Source: Acidobacteriota bacterium (GTDB taxonomy: Bacteria; Acidobacteriota; Terriglobia; Terriglobales; Acidobacteriaceae). Taken from it: DNA of 64,000 nt. Every line of letters begins with the position of its first letter. Position 1 is the stretch's first letter. The stretch is taken from the NCBI GenBank assembly GCA_021846985.1, contig JAJZVX010000009.1, positions 1-64,000 of the forward strand, written 5' to 3'. Below are positions 16,374-25,209 of this stretch, in pieces. The notes under the pieces are model-generated. The model did no database searches, had not been told where the DNA came from, and saw only the letters and a program-made list of their open reading frames with translations. The translations under genes were made by a program, and so were the position numbers.

Positions 16374-18263
16374 ATGCGAAACGCCCTCGGCTCCCCTTCC
16401 GCGCTTCTACTGCTCGCCGCACTTCTGCCCGTGGCCCATGGCCAAAGTGCCGGGTCCGCCCCGCCTGAAAAGCCCCGGAAACCGCGCCCCGCCGCGCTTC
16501 AGGCCCCTTCCCAGTCCATGGTCGTCCTCGGCTCGCCCACCCCCACGCCGCTGGCGGAGTCGCCCGCTGCCGTCTTCGTCCTTCCCGTCCAGCCCAACAT
16601 CCTGACCGTCGAAACGCCCCAGGACCTGCTCCGCCGCGACGCCTCCATCTTCATCCAGCAGCGCGGCGCCGGCGGCGCGCAAACTGACCTGCTCCTCCGC
16701 GGCGGCACCTTCGAGCAGACACTCGTCCTCCTCAACGGCTTCCGCATCAACGACAGCCAGACCGCGCACCACAACCTCGATCTCCCCATCCCCCTCGACG
16801 CCATGAGCTCCATCGAAGTCCTCCACGGCGCCGGCTCCACACTCTACGGCGAGGACGCGCTCAGCGGCGTCGTCGATTTCCTCACCGCCGCGCCCTCGTC
16901 TTCCACCTTCCGCATGCGCGGCGGCCTCGGTTCCTTCGGCTCCAGCGAAGAATCGCTGCTAGCCGCCATGGTCCGTCCGCGCTGGAGCTCCCGCCTCACG
17001 GCCACGCACAACCTCTCCACTGGCTTCATGCCCGACCGCGACTATCGCAACCAGGACGTTTCCCTCGAAACCTGGGCCGGCTCCCGCCTCGGCGTCACCG
17101 ACCTGCTCCTCGCCGCCAGCGATCGCGCCTTCGGCGCCAACCAGTTCTATGGCCCCTTCAATTCCTGGGAACGCACCAAGGGCTGGTTCGCCTCCCTGCG
17201 CCAGGAACTCGGCCCCCACACCGTCGCCGCCTTCGGTTACCGCCGTCACACCGACGAGTTCATCCTCCTGCGCAACAATCCCTCGATCTACGAGAACAAC
17301 CACATCGACGGCTCCTGGCAGGCCTCCCTGCGCCACACGGTTCCGCTCGGCGCCGCCTCCGTCCTCCTGCTCGGCATCGAGTCCGACGGCGACAGCATCC
17401 GCAGCAATAACCTCGGTCTCCACGCCCGCAACCGCGGCGCGGGCTACCTCGATCTCGACATCCGCCCGGCCACCAGCCGCTGGAATCTCTCTGCCGGCCT
17501 GCGCGAGGAGATCTTCTCCGGCGGCGCCCTCTCCGTTCTTGCGCCGCACCTTGCCGGCAGCCTGCGCCTCGCCCGCCCACTCAAACTGCGCGCCAGCGGC
17601 GGCTACGGCTTCCGCATTCCCACTTACACCGACCTCTACTACTCCGACCCCTCCACCAACGGCAATCCGGATCTCCAGCCTGAAGCGGCATGGTCCGGAG
17701 AAGCCGGTTTCGACTGGTCGCCCTCGAGGCGCCTGGCACTCTCCGCCACCGGCTTCTATTCCCGTCAACACAACACCATCGACTACCTCCGCACCCCAGC
17801 CGCTTCCGGCGTGCCCGCATCCAAGTGGAACGCCGCCAACCTCAGCGGCCTCCGTTTTGCCGGAGCGGAAACCATCCTCGACTGGAACCCTTCCCCCTCA
17901 CAGAAGATTCGCCTGGCCTGGACAGGACTCGCCGGCAAACAAGCTTCCTTGCACGGCCTCCAATCCGAGTACGCGCTCAACTATCCTGTCGTGAATTTCC
18001 ACGCCTCCTGGACCATCCTCTGCGGAAAAGGCCTCGCCTTCACCAACGAACTGGCCATCGCGCAGCCCTACCAGCAGCCCGGCGTCCCCCCCTGGAATGC
18101 CTCGCCCTATCCGGTGTGGAACGCCGCGCTGACTCGAAATGCCAGCCGCCTGCGCCCTTATCTCCGCCTCGACAACCTCAGCAATACCGGCTATCAGGAG
18201 ATCAACGGTGTCGCCATGCCCGGACGTTCCATCACCGGCGGCATCTCCATCGCACTGAAGTAA
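16374..18263 (+). CDS. TonB-dependent outer membrane receptor (BtuB-like)
   Basis: 629 residues from ATG 16374; upstream in-frame codons at 16329 are possible but lie nearer the operator. Signal peptide at residues 1-24 (ALLLLAALLPVAHG-Q). The plug domain follows at about 65-170 (VETPQDLLRRDASIFIQQRG, LLLRGGTFEQTLVLLNGFRINDSQ, SIEVLHGAGSTLYGEDALSGVVDFLT), then a beta-barrel to the end. It should import a substrate across the outer membrane using TonB energy. The length and plug resemble cobalamin/siderophore-type receptors rather than the large carbohydrate (SusC) type. No transporter genes are adjacent, so the substrate is open; the MarR regulator next door may sense it. Confidence 0.88.
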   Translation: MRNALGSPSALLLLAALLPVAHGQSAGSAPPEKPRKPRPAALQAPSQSMVVLGSPTPTPLAESPAAVFVLPVQPNILTVETPQDLLRRDASIFIQQRGAGGAQTDLLLRGGTFEQTLVLLNGFRINDSQTAHHNLDLPIPLDAMSSIEVLHGAGSTLYGEDALSGVVDFLTAAPSSSTFRMRGGLGSFGSSEESLLAAMVRPRWSSRLTATHNLSTGFMPDRDYRNQDVSLETWAGSRLGVTDLLLAASDRAFGANQFYGPFNSWERTKGWFASLRQELGPHTVAAFGYRRHTDEFILLRNNPSIYENNHIDGSWQASLRHTVPLGAASVLLLGIESDGDSIRSNNLGLHARNRGAGYLDLDIRPATSRWNLSAGLREEIFSGGALSVLAPHLAGSLRLARPLKLRASGGYGFRIPTYTDLYYSDPSTNGNPDLQPEAAWSGEAGFDWSPSRRLALSATGFYSRQHNTIDYLRTPAASGVPASKWNAANLSGLRFAGAETILDWNPSPSQKIRLAWTGLAGKQASLHGLQSEYALNYPVVNFHASWTILCGKGLAFTNELAIAQPYQQPGVPPWNASPYPVWNAALTRNASRLRPYLRLDNLSNTGYQEINGVAMPGRSITGGISIALK

Positions 18264-18630
18264 GCAGGCCTTTTGCGGCTCGCATCCGCGCGCATAAGCC
18301 CAACGCCGCGGCTTTTGGGAGCGATGGGAAGCAAGCGGATGCAGGGACTGCGCCTCCATCTGGCAAAAAAAGCGGCACGAACTGTGTTAGAGTTCGTGCC
18401 GGGAGGCCAGTGACGCAAACTACTTCCGCATTGGAGGCGAAAGACTTAACCATCTCCACTGCCGGAATAAATACACGATAACATAGATTCAGAAGAATGC
18501 AACTACAAAAATCAACATTTTTAGAAGAATCCAGAAGATCAACCTTTTTGGGACTGAAACGTCGAATGGAACTAGATCTCCACCGATTGAAACGATTCGG
18601 CCTTATGGATTGCACAGGAGCATCTTCAAG
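18264..18630. other. gene-free stretch with a minus-strand terminator-like hairpin
   Basis: 367 bases, more AT-rich than the surroundings in 18420-18600. No open frame with a start signal. It holds the hairpin at 18365-18400. On the minus strand a -10-like TTATCG/-35-like TTGCAT pair lies about 100 bases before the hairpin, which would fit a small RNA; on the plus strand it is the leader of the small membrane protein gene. Confidence 0.4.
18365..18400 (-). terminator. Rho-independent terminator-like hairpin, minus strand
   Basis: GGCACGAACT (18374-18383) pairs with AGTTCGTGCC (18391-18400), a 10-bp stem with 7-base loop. Seven A residues at 18365-18371 give a run of seven U on the minus-strand RNA. 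On the plus strand no T-run follows, so it does not serve the TonB gene. No protein gene on the minus strand ends here. Confidence 0.65.
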
Positions 18631-18858
18631 ATGACAAGTCCTTCAGAATTAGAAAGATCGGATCAGAACGAGGCGCCAGGCAAAACGCCCGCAACCTGGC
18701 TCCGGCTGGGACTGGTGGCAGGCGCCTCTGCCGTAGCAGGAGGCGTAGCGGCCGCCTGGTGGTACCGGAAAACGCTCGCAAAGCTCCGTCAAGCTGAAGA
18801 AAACGCCACTAATCCATGTTTTGGAAGCCCCAGCCCCCCTGAAGCCGACGAGGAGTGA
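18631..18858 (+). CDS. small single-span membrane protein, hypothetical
   Basis: 75 residues from ATG 18631 with AGGAG at 18616-18620. A charged N-terminus (SPSELERSDQNEAPGK) is followed by one membrane helix (LRLGLVAGASAVAGGVAAAWW) and a polar C-terminal tail with KLRQAEENA. Probably anchored in the inner membrane with the tail in the cytoplasm (YRK after the helix). No family recognised. It is convergent with the HD-GYP gene; 183 bases without further features separate them. Confidence 0.6.
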   Translation: MTSPSELERSDQNEAPGKTPATWLRLGLVAGASAVAGGVAAAWWYRKTLAKLRQAEENATNPCFGSPSPPEADEE

Positions 18859-19041
18859 GTCAAAACAATGCCTCTCCCCATGCATGGCCAGTTCGCCCTC
18901 TGGCCGCAGCAGCCCAGCCAGAATCGAAGACCGTGAAACCGTGTGCGCTCAACGGCGATGATCACGCGCTTTGCGCAGGTTCGGTTGTCAGACCGCCGGC
19001 CGGAAGATGCTGCGTCCTGGCAGCCATCTCCAATCCATCCT

Positions 19042-20250
19042 TCACAAACTGGGCAGGATGGAGTCTCGAGTCAAATCGAAAGCGGCGAGGCGCCGGTTCT
19101 GGCCCATGATCTCTGAGCGAAGCTCCTGCCACAGCTCGTTGGGAATCTTGAGAAAAGTCTCGACAACGGCGGGATCAAACTGGGTGCCCGAGCAGCGGAG
19201 AATTTCTTGGCGGGCCACGTCGAAACTGCGCGCCTTGCGGTACGGACGATCGCTGGTGATGGCGTCAAGGGTATCGGCAACGGCAAAAATTCGAGCGCCG
19301 ATCGGAATCTGGTTCCCGTGCAGGCCGTTGGGATAACCGCTGCCATCGAAGTGCTCCTGGTGGCTGTAGACGATCTCCGCCGAGGCCGCCAGAAAAGGAA
19401 TCTTGCGCAGAATATGGTAGCCGCGGATGCAATGCTCGCGCATGATCACCTGTTCTTCCGGACCGAGGGCGCCGGGTTTGCGAAGTATCGAGTCCGGAAT
19501 CGCCATCTTGCCGATATCGTGGAGAAAAGCGCCCCGGGCAATCACTTTGATCTGGGCCGCATCAATGCCCGTGGCGCGGGCCAGCGCAATGGTGTAAGCG
19601 GTTACACGCTTGGAGTGACCTTCGGTTTCTGAGTCCTTCAGGTCGAGCGCGTCGCCCAGCGCCTCGAGAGTCACATCGTAGGAGTGTTCGAGATCTTCCA
19701 CTGCCTGGCGGAGCATCTCCGTCCGGGCTTGCACCACCTTTTCCAGGGTCTGCTGGTAGCTTTGGCTTGCCTGCAGCGCATGGCGGTGGTCCAGCGCGCG
19801 CTCCACGGTGGCCAACAGATGCTGGCGCTCAAATGGCTTGAGCAGGTAGTCGTAGGCGCCGCGGCGCATGGTGTCGATGGCGACAGAGGTATCGTGTACG
19901 GCGCTGACCATCACCACGGGAATTTGGGGGAACTGGTTGTGCACGCGTTCAAGCAGAACAAGGCCGTTGCCATCCTGCATCAGGATGTCGGCCAGAACCA
20001 GTTCGCAGGAAGTGCGCTCCAGAATTTCGAAGGCTTCGCGTCCGCCCGAGGCGAAGAGAACGTCATAGCCATGGCGCTCAAGCGCCGCGCCCATCATCGC
20101 GCGCACGGGTGATTCGTCATCGACAACAAGGATGCGCTCTGGCCGGTGCATCGTGGACGTAGCCGCTCCTGGCGCCGTCGCGGGCTGACGGCTGTCGGAA
20201 GCGGGAGCGGCGGGATGTTTGCGGTCCTGCGTGGAATGAGAAATCCCCAT
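19042..20250 (-). CDS. response regulator with HD-GYP c-di-GMP phosphodiesterase domain
   Basis: 402 residues from ATG 20250, with GGAG about nine bases upstream. A low-complexity N-terminus is followed by a receiver domain (ILVVDDESPVRAMM; phospho-acceptor Asp in LVLADILMQDGNG; YDYLLKPF), a linking coiled-coil helix (residues about 165-200) and an HD-GYP domain: HSKRV, LHDIGKMAIPDSIL, HQEHFDGSGYPNGL, IPIGARIFAVADTLDAITSDRPYR. The metal ligands HD and the GYP motif are intact, so it should hydrolyse cyclic di-GMP to GMP when phosphorylated. It is monocistronic and no histidine kinase is adjacent. A tandem PilZ protein elsewhere in the window could be a reader of the same signal. Confidence 0.92.
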   Translation of the reverse strand: MGISHSTQDRKHPAAPASDSRQPATAPGAATSTMHRPERILVVDDESPVRAMMGAALERHGYDVLFASGGREAFEILERTSCELVLADILMQDGNGLVLLERVHNQFPQIPVVMVSAVHDTSVAIDTMRRGAYDYLLKPFERQHLLATVERALDHRHALQASQSYQQTLEKVVQARTEMLRQAVEDLEHSYDVTLEALGDALDLKDSETEGHSKRVTAYTIALARATGIDAAQIKVIARGAFLHDIGKMAIPDSILRKPGALGPEEQVIMREHCIRGYHILRKIPFLAASAEIVYSHQEHFDGSGYPNGLHGNQIPIGARIFAVADTLDAITSDRPYRKARSFDVARQEILRCSGTQFDPAVVETFLKIPNELWQELRSEIMGQNRRLAAFDLTRDSILPSL

Positions 20251-20850
20251 GATTATTCTCCAGCCTGGCCGAGCCAACAATTCTGTCTCATCCATGCTCC
20301 GGTTGCCTTGCGGCAACCGTACTGGCAACGCCGTCTGCAATAGAAAAACCTGCGCTGCCGGTCGTCATGCGCGCTTCTTTCGTTCCCCGTGCAGCCGCTC
20401 AGGCGCAAGCGCACTCTGCCACCTTCGATCGCGACAAATGGCCGGGCATCCGCCCACCTTCAGGCGCATAACTACGCCCGGGATTCCTGGCCCGCAGAGG
20501 AAACCTTCTCGTCTGCCCGGCCACCAGCCGGAAGCCATGAGCCAATTCTCAGGCCATCCGGCAGAGATCGCAACGTAAAAACCGATCATCCCATTTCAAA
20601 GGTTAAAACGTTCCAAATCTGCTATTCGGTTGGACGTGAGGAAAAGACAATAAGATGTGCGCCGTCGCGGATTTCCCTTTCCGTTCGCACACGAAAGTCT
20701 CCACACAAAAGTCATCAGCGCCCGTTGCGCATCAAACTGAACCGGAGCAGGCAGCCGCGCGTCCTCTGGCACACCCCCGCCGCGCTGTCTGGCGCCGTGC
20801 CGCCTGCGGCTCGCGCCGCTCTGCTCTCGTTTCGGCTCTGTCCTGTTTCT
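20251..20850. other. gene-free stretch upstream of the HD-GYP gene
   Basis: 600 bases. The part next to 20250 is the leader of the HD-GYP gene and contains the hairpin at 20300-20319. Open frames exist but have no start signals or family match. The 20570-20660 part is AT-richer and may hold the minus-strand promoter or the end of the GlmU-type transcript. I see no c-di-GMP riboswitch core. Confidence 0.4.
20300..20319 (-). other. leader hairpin with GCAA tetraloop before the HD-GYP gene
   Basis: CGGTTGCC (20300-20307) and GGCAACCG (20312-20319) form a perfect 8-bp stem. On the minus-strand transcript the loop is GCAA, a GNRA tetraloop. It lies 50 bases before the start codon, so it may influence translation or mRNA stability. 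Confidence 0.35.
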
Positions 20851-21531
20851 TTAGTCTCTCGACCGCGCCCGCCGCGCCGCCACCCAGCCCTCGATGTTCA
20901 CCTGCCGTGCGCGCCCGATGGCCAAAGCCCCGGAAGGCACGGCTTTGGTGATGCACGACCCGGCGCCGATGAAAGCGCCGTCCTCCACGGTCACCGGCGC
21001 CACCAGCGTCGAGTCGCTGCCCACAAAGGCGCCCTTGCCGATGCGCGTAGTGTGTTTGTGTACGCCGTCATAGTTGCAGGTAATCACACCGGCGCCAATA
21101 TTGGCGCCTTCGCCGATCTCGGCATCCCCAAGATAGGTAAGATGGCTGGCCTTGACCCCCTTGCCCAGTTTGGCCTTCTTGGTTTCTACAAAATTGCCCA
21201 CATGCGCGTCCTCGCCAATCTCGCTGCCCGGCCGCAGATGGGCGAAGGGGCCAATCCTGGCGCCATCGCCAACCGTGCTCTCCTCCAGAACGCAGCTCTG
21301 CCGCACCACCACGCCATCGCCGAGCACGCAGTCTTCAATGACACTGAAGGAGCGGATGCGGCAGCCGCCGCCCACGCGGGTTTTGCCCAGCAACTGCGCG
21401 TAGGGCTCGATCACCGTGCCGGCGCCCACTTCCACCTCGGCGTCGAAGACGCAGGTTTCAGGCCGATGGATCACTACACCGGCGGCAATCAGCCGCGCGG
21501 CAAGGGCAGTGCTTGCTCTCTCGCTGGTCAC
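20851..21531 (-). CDS. stand-alone GlmU-type left-handed beta-helix acetyltransferase
   Basis: 226 residues starting with GTG, which overlaps the TGA of the upstream M16 gene (GTGA). It corresponds to the C-terminal half of GlmU, with hexapeptide repeats all along and the segments [55 protein letters not shown] and [20 protein letters not shown], which carry the acetyl-CoA and glucosamine-1-phosphate site (including the H-L-R-P and N-Y-D-G positions). The uridylyltransferase half is absent and the N-terminal 25 residues look like the GlmU linker. It could acetylate glucosamine-1-phosphate or another amino sugar. The partner uridylyltransferase would be elsewhere. Family assignment is firm, exact substrate not. 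Confidence 0.82.
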   Translation of the reverse strand: MTSERASTALAARLIAAGVVIHRPETCVFDAEVEVGAGTVIEPYAQLLGKTRVGGGCRIRSFSVIEDCVLGDGVVVRQSCVLEESTVGDGARIGPFAHLRPGSEIGEDAHVGNFVETKKAKLGKGVKASHLTYLGDAEIGEGANIGAGVITCNYDGVHKHTTRIGKGAFVGSDSTLVAPVTVEDGAFIGAGSCITKAVPSGALAIGRARQVNIEGWVAARRARSRD

Positions 21532-23081
21532 TGGATCTGCTCCGTTTCGGCTTTCGGCCGCGCCGGCGGCTTGGGCATGGGAATCGTGATATCGACGCTC
21601 CGCACCGGACCGCGCTTCAGTTCATCCAGCCACGGCTTGATCTCCGGCTGGTTCCCCACAACGAGAATCGCCAGCTTGTCGGGGTGAATATACTTCTTGG
21701 CCACCACGGCCAGGTCAGCAAGCGTCACCTTCTCGATCCCGGCCTTGTATGTCTCGAGATAATCCGCGGGATAGCCGTAGAACTCCAGCCGCTCGCGCTC
21801 TGCCAGCACCTTGCCGCGCGTGTCATAGAGGAAAAGGAAGGAATTGAGAATGTCGTCCTTGGCGCGCTTCAGCTCCTCGGCCGTGAAGGGCCTGGTGGTC
21901 AGTCCCTCAATCTCGCCCAGCGCCGCCTGGGTGGCGTCCACGGTCGAAACGCTCTTCGTCAGCACCTCCACATCGAAGATCGATGGGTGGTCGTAGGAGA
22001 AGCCCAGACCGCCGCCCACCGCGTAGGCCAGGCCCAGCTTGGTGCGCACCGTCTGGAACAGGCGGCTGCCGAACCCGCCCCCCAGAATGTCGTTCATCAC
22101 CGCCAGCGCCGGCACGTCCGGATTCTTGCGCTCCGTGCCCAGACCCACGATCTGGATATTCGACTGGTTCACGTCGCCCTTGTTGACAAAGAAAACGCCG
22201 GTGCGGGCCTGGTCGAAGCGGTCGTGCCGCGGCGGCAGGGGCTTGACCGCTGGCAGAGATGCAAAAACCTGGCGCAGCTTTGCCTCCATCGCCGCCGCAT
22301 CAAAGTCCCCGCTCACCCCCACGATCAGCTTGCCTTGGATCGTCCGGTCGTGCCACGCCTCCAGATCGGCCACGCTCACCTTGGCAATGGTGGCCAGCTC
22401 CGGCTGCCGCGTGTACGGGCTGTCGGACCCATAGACCAGCTTGGCCGACTCGCGCTCCGCAATCCCGCCCTCGTCGTCGTTGCGCCGCACAATGCCCGTG
22501 GCCTCCTGCTGCTTGGCAAGCTGCAGCTTGCCGGCATCGAATTTCGGATGAAACAGCAGGTCCATCGCCAGTGCAAACACCTGGTCCGCGTCGCCCTTCA
22601 GCGAGTCCCAGGAGAGCGCCGTCGAGTCGATGTCGCCGCCGGTTTCGATGTGCGCGGCCTTCGCGGCCAGCAAGTCGTCCATGGCGTCGCCGCTCATCTT
22701 TTCCGTGCCGCTGGTCCGCCAGGTCTGTCCATACAGGTCCACCAGCCCGGCCTTGGCCGGATCTTCGTCCCGCGCCCCGCCCGGAATCAGCACCGACCCA
22801 TGCACAAACGGCAGCTCATGATCTTCCTGCAGAAAGATCACGATGCCATTCTTCAACTCGATGCGCACCGGCTGGTGGGGCTTGAAGGCATGCAGCGCCG
22901 GAATAGGAATCTTCTCCCACGGCTTGACCTGCTGCGCCGCCACACCCGCCGGCGCAATCACGGCTGTTGCAACCGCCAAAGCCAGCACGGCTCCTTTCCG
23001 CCCCGCGCCGCGGGCGCAAAGCTGGCCCAGCCGCATCTTCCACCGGCCTCTGATCACGGTCCACTGATCACTCTTCTTCAT
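21528..23081 (-). CDS. M16 peptidase homologue without zinc-binding motif
   Basis: 517 residues. The start ATG overlaps the previous stop (ATGA). After an N-terminal membrane/signal segment ([18 protein letters not shown]) come two M16-type domains; the N-terminal one has [27 protein letters not shown], where an active enzyme would have HxxEH, and the segment reads GLVDLYGQ instead. The second domain has [24 protein letters not shown], the typical R/Y substrate-binding segment. This matches the non-catalytic beta-partner of bacterial M16 pairs, analogous to the regulatory subunit of mitochondrial processing peptidase. It should form a heterodimer with the active protein encoded directly upstream, in the periplasm or attached to the membrane. 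Confidence 0.88.
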   Translation of the reverse strand: MKKSDQWTVIRGRWKMRLGQLCARGAGRKGAVLALAVATAVIAPAGVAAQQVKPWEKIPIPALHAFKPHQPVRIELKNGIVIFLQEDHELPFVHGSVLIPGGARDEDPAKAGLVDLYGQTWRTSGTEKMSGDAMDDLLAAKAAHIETGGDIDSTALSWDSLKGDADQVFALAMDLLFHPKFDAGKLQLAKQQEATGIVRRNDDEGGIAERESAKLVYGSDSPYTRQPELATIAKVSVADLEAWHDRTIQGKLIVGVSGDFDAAAMEAKLRQVFASLPAVKPLPPRHDRFDQARTGVFFVNKGDVNQSNIQIVGLGTERKNPDVPALAVMNDILGGGFGSRLFQTVRTKLGLAYAVGGGLGFSYDHPSIFDVEVLTKSVSTVDATQAALGEIEGLTTRPFTAEELKRAKDDILNSFLFLYDTRGKVLAERERLEFYGYPADYLETYKAGIEKVTLADLAVVAKKYIHPDKLAILVVGNQPEIKPWLDELKRGPVRSVDITIPMPKPPARPKAETEQIQ

Positions 23082-24625
23082 TCCGCGCCCCCCTCGCTCT
23101 TGGCCGCCGCCGTGGGCGCCTGGTAGTCAATCTCGGCGCTGGTCCGGTTCGAGGCCACAAAAATCTTGTTGGCCACCCGCCGGATGTCGGCCTTGGTCAC
23201 CTTGTCCACGCGGTCCAGTTGGAGGAACAGTTCGCGCCAGTCTCCGTAGCGCGTCTGGTACTCGGCCAGCGCGCTGGCCAGACCCTGGTTGTTGGCCAGG
23301 CCGCGCAGCAGGTCGGCGCGCGCCCGCGTCTTGTACATCTCCAGCTCCGCGTCAGTCACGTCCGCGGTCTTCAGCTTCTCAATCTCCTTGTGAATGGCAG
23401 CGCGCATCTCCGCCGGTGTATGTCCAGGCAGCGGCACGGCATAAAACGCAAACAGGCTCGGGTACTTCTCGCCGGGAAACGGACTGAAGCCCTCCGCCTC
23501 GGCCGCAATCTGCTGCTTCTCCACCAGGCTGCGATAGAGCCGCGAAACCCGCCCGTTCGACATAATGTCCTGAATGGCGTCGTACACCGCGTCGTCCGGA
23601 TCACGGTAGCTCGGCCGGTGATAGCCCTCGATATAAAACGGCTGGGTCTGCTCCCGGATGATCACCTTCTTCTCGGCAAATTGCGGCGGCTCCACTGTCG
23701 TCATCTCTTCCGGCTTTGGCCCCCCCGGCACCTTGCTGAAGTACTTCTCCAGCATCGGCATCGCCGTCTTGGGATCCACGTCGCCCACCACCGCCACCAC
23801 AATGTTCGAGCCCGCGTAGTACTTCTTATGGAAAGCCATGGCCTCGGTAGCCGTTATCTGGCTTACCTCGCTGGGCCACCCAATTGCGCTACGCCCGTAG
23901 TTCTGCGCCACATACGCCGTGGCCAGAAACTGCTCCACCAGCCGCCCGATGGGATTCGAGTCCGTGCGCATCCGCCGCTCCTCGATCACCACACTGCGCT
24001 CCTTGTAGAACTCTCGCGGCACCGTGTCCGCCAACCGCGAACTCTCCAGCCACGCCCAGAGTTGCAGCCGGTTCTCCGGCATCGACCAAAAGTACATCGT
24101 GTCGTCCAGCCCCGTCTCTGCGTTCAGCCCCTCCGCGCCATTCCGCTCCGCCACCTCGGTAAACTGGTTCGGGATCACGTACTTTTCCGCCGCCGCCTGC
24201 GCCGCCACAAAAGCCTTGTGCAGCTCCTCCAGCTTCTTCGGGTCCCGTCCCACCGGCTTCAGATACTCCGCCTCGTAGGCGTTGTTGGCCGCCTCCACCC
24301 GCGCCAGCGCCACCTTCTCGGCTGCATAATTGGTCGTCCCAATCTGGCTCGTCCCCTTGAACGCCAGATGCTCGAACATGTGCGCCAGCCCGCTCTCGCC
24401 CGAGGGATCGTCCACGTCGCCCGCGTCCACAAACGTGGTGTAGCTGAACACGGGGGCTTCGGGCCGCTGGCAGATGATGATCGTCAGGCCATTGGGCAGC
24501 ACTTTGGTGGTGATGCGCTGCTCAAAGCTCTTCAGATCCTGCGCATGCGCCGCCGACAGCGCAAACGCCAGCGCCAGCAGCGCCGCCGCGCCACCGCGCC
24601 ACCGGGAAGAAATCCTGTTTGGCAT
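23078..24625 (-). CDS. M16 family zinc peptidase (active subunit)
   Basis: 515 residues from ATG 24625, with GAGGAG six bases upstream. Signal peptide at 1-28 (LLALAFALSAAHA-Q). The zinc motif HxxEH is intact in LAHMFEHLAFKGT, and the third ligand Glu occurs about 80-120 residues later in the VVIEERRMRTDSN region. It should degrade short peptides in the periplasm. First gene of a three-gene operon; it ends in an ATGA overlap with the inactive M16 partner, which in turn overlaps the GlmU-type gene. There is no sign of frame damage. Confidence 0.92.
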   Translation of the reverse strand: MPNRISSRWRGGAAALLALAFALSAAHAQDLKSFEQRITTKVLPNGLTIIICQRPEAPVFSYTTFVDAGDVDDPSGESGLAHMFEHLAFKGTSQIGTTNYAAEKVALARVEAANNAYEAEYLKPVGRDPKKLEELHKAFVAAQAAAEKYVIPNQFTEVAERNGAEGLNAETGLDDTMYFWSMPENRLQLWAWLESSRLADTVPREFYKERSVVIEERRMRTDSNPIGRLVEQFLATAYVAQNYGRSAIGWPSEVSQITATEAMAFHKKYYAGSNIVVAVVGDVDPKTAMPMLEKYFSKVPGGPKPEEMTTVEPPQFAEKKVIIREQTQPFYIEGYHRPSYRDPDDAVYDAIQDIMSNGRVSRLYRSLVEKQQIAAEAEGFSPFPGEKYPSLFAFYAVPLPGHTPAEMRAAIHKEIEKLKTADVTDAELEMYKTRARADLLRGLANNQGLASALAEYQTRYGDWRELFLQLDRVDKVTKADIRRVANKIFVASNRTSAEIDYQAPTAAAKSEGGAE

Positions 24626-24886
24626 CGAGTCTCCTCGCCCAAAGGCAGCCAAATGCTGCCTTTGCACACTTCCAAACTTATGATTCCACCCCAACGGGGG
24701 TCAAACCCGCCCGCCGCTGGGCAGTACGATGGGCAGGACCATGACAGCTTTATACTTTGTCTCGGAAGATGGTTTGCACTTCGCCGCGCCTTGCAGATAA
24801 TTACACCCCGCCATGCGAAAATGGCTTCGAGAATAGCCTCCGGACGCAGAGAAAGACCGCCCGGAAAGAAGGGACGAGAGCATCAT

Positions 24887-24924
24887 GTACCCCCCTACCC
24901 CCCCGGGGGTACAGATTCTTTTTT
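24887..24924 (+). terminator. orphan hairpin with T-run
   Basis: GTACCCCC (24887-24894) pairs with GGGGGTAC (24905-24912); a run of six T follows at 24919-24924. No plus-strand gene lies upstream within 4 kb, so if it is a terminator it acts on an unknown transcript. The opposite strand has long G runs in the same place. Confidence 0.4.
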
Positions 24925-25097
24925 CTTCGCCCTTTAAGCAGCCTGTGACAGAAGCCCAGTTTTTCTGAAGGGAACGGCCTCAGCTACATCGTAAATCTCG
25001 CGCAATCCAGGCAGCTTTCGCCGTCAGGCGACGCCTCTTCCCGGATTTCTACGTTCACCACAATCCAGGGAGGGCCTGTGGCCCGCGCAAGTGCATG

Positions 25098-25123
25098 AAA
25101 AACAAGGGCGCGGCCTTGTTTTT
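25098..25123 (-). terminator. bidirectional terminator after the isomerase gene
   Basis: AAAAACAAGG (25098-25107) pairs perfectly with CCTTGTTTTT (25114-25123). The A-run and T-run on either side make it work in both directions. It lies 87 bases after the stop codon of the minus-strand TIM-barrel gene. Confidence 0.85.
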
Positions 25124-25209
25124 CCGACCGAGGCGATTCGACCTGTCTCGGAAACCGCACAAAACGCCTCCCATGCGCGGCAGGCACATGCGAGGCGCCC
25201 GGCTTGGCG

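Larger units (their letters stand above)
24626..25209. other. gene-free stretch between the M16 operon and the isomerase gene
   Basis: 584 bases. Contains two terminator-like hairpins (24887-24924 and 25098-25123) and the leader of the M16 operon. No open frame with start signals. The 24887-24912 segment is rich in C/G runs. Confidence 0.45.

Noticed and set aside
20251-20700. c-di-GMP riboswitch upstream of the HD-GYP gene
   Set aside because: The class I core (conserved CACGCACAGGGCAAACC-like and GACGCAAAGCC segments) is not present; only a GNRA hairpin is seen.
23219-24937. 572-codon plus frame across the M16 gene
   Set aside because: Mirror frame, Arg/His/Leu-rich, no domain.
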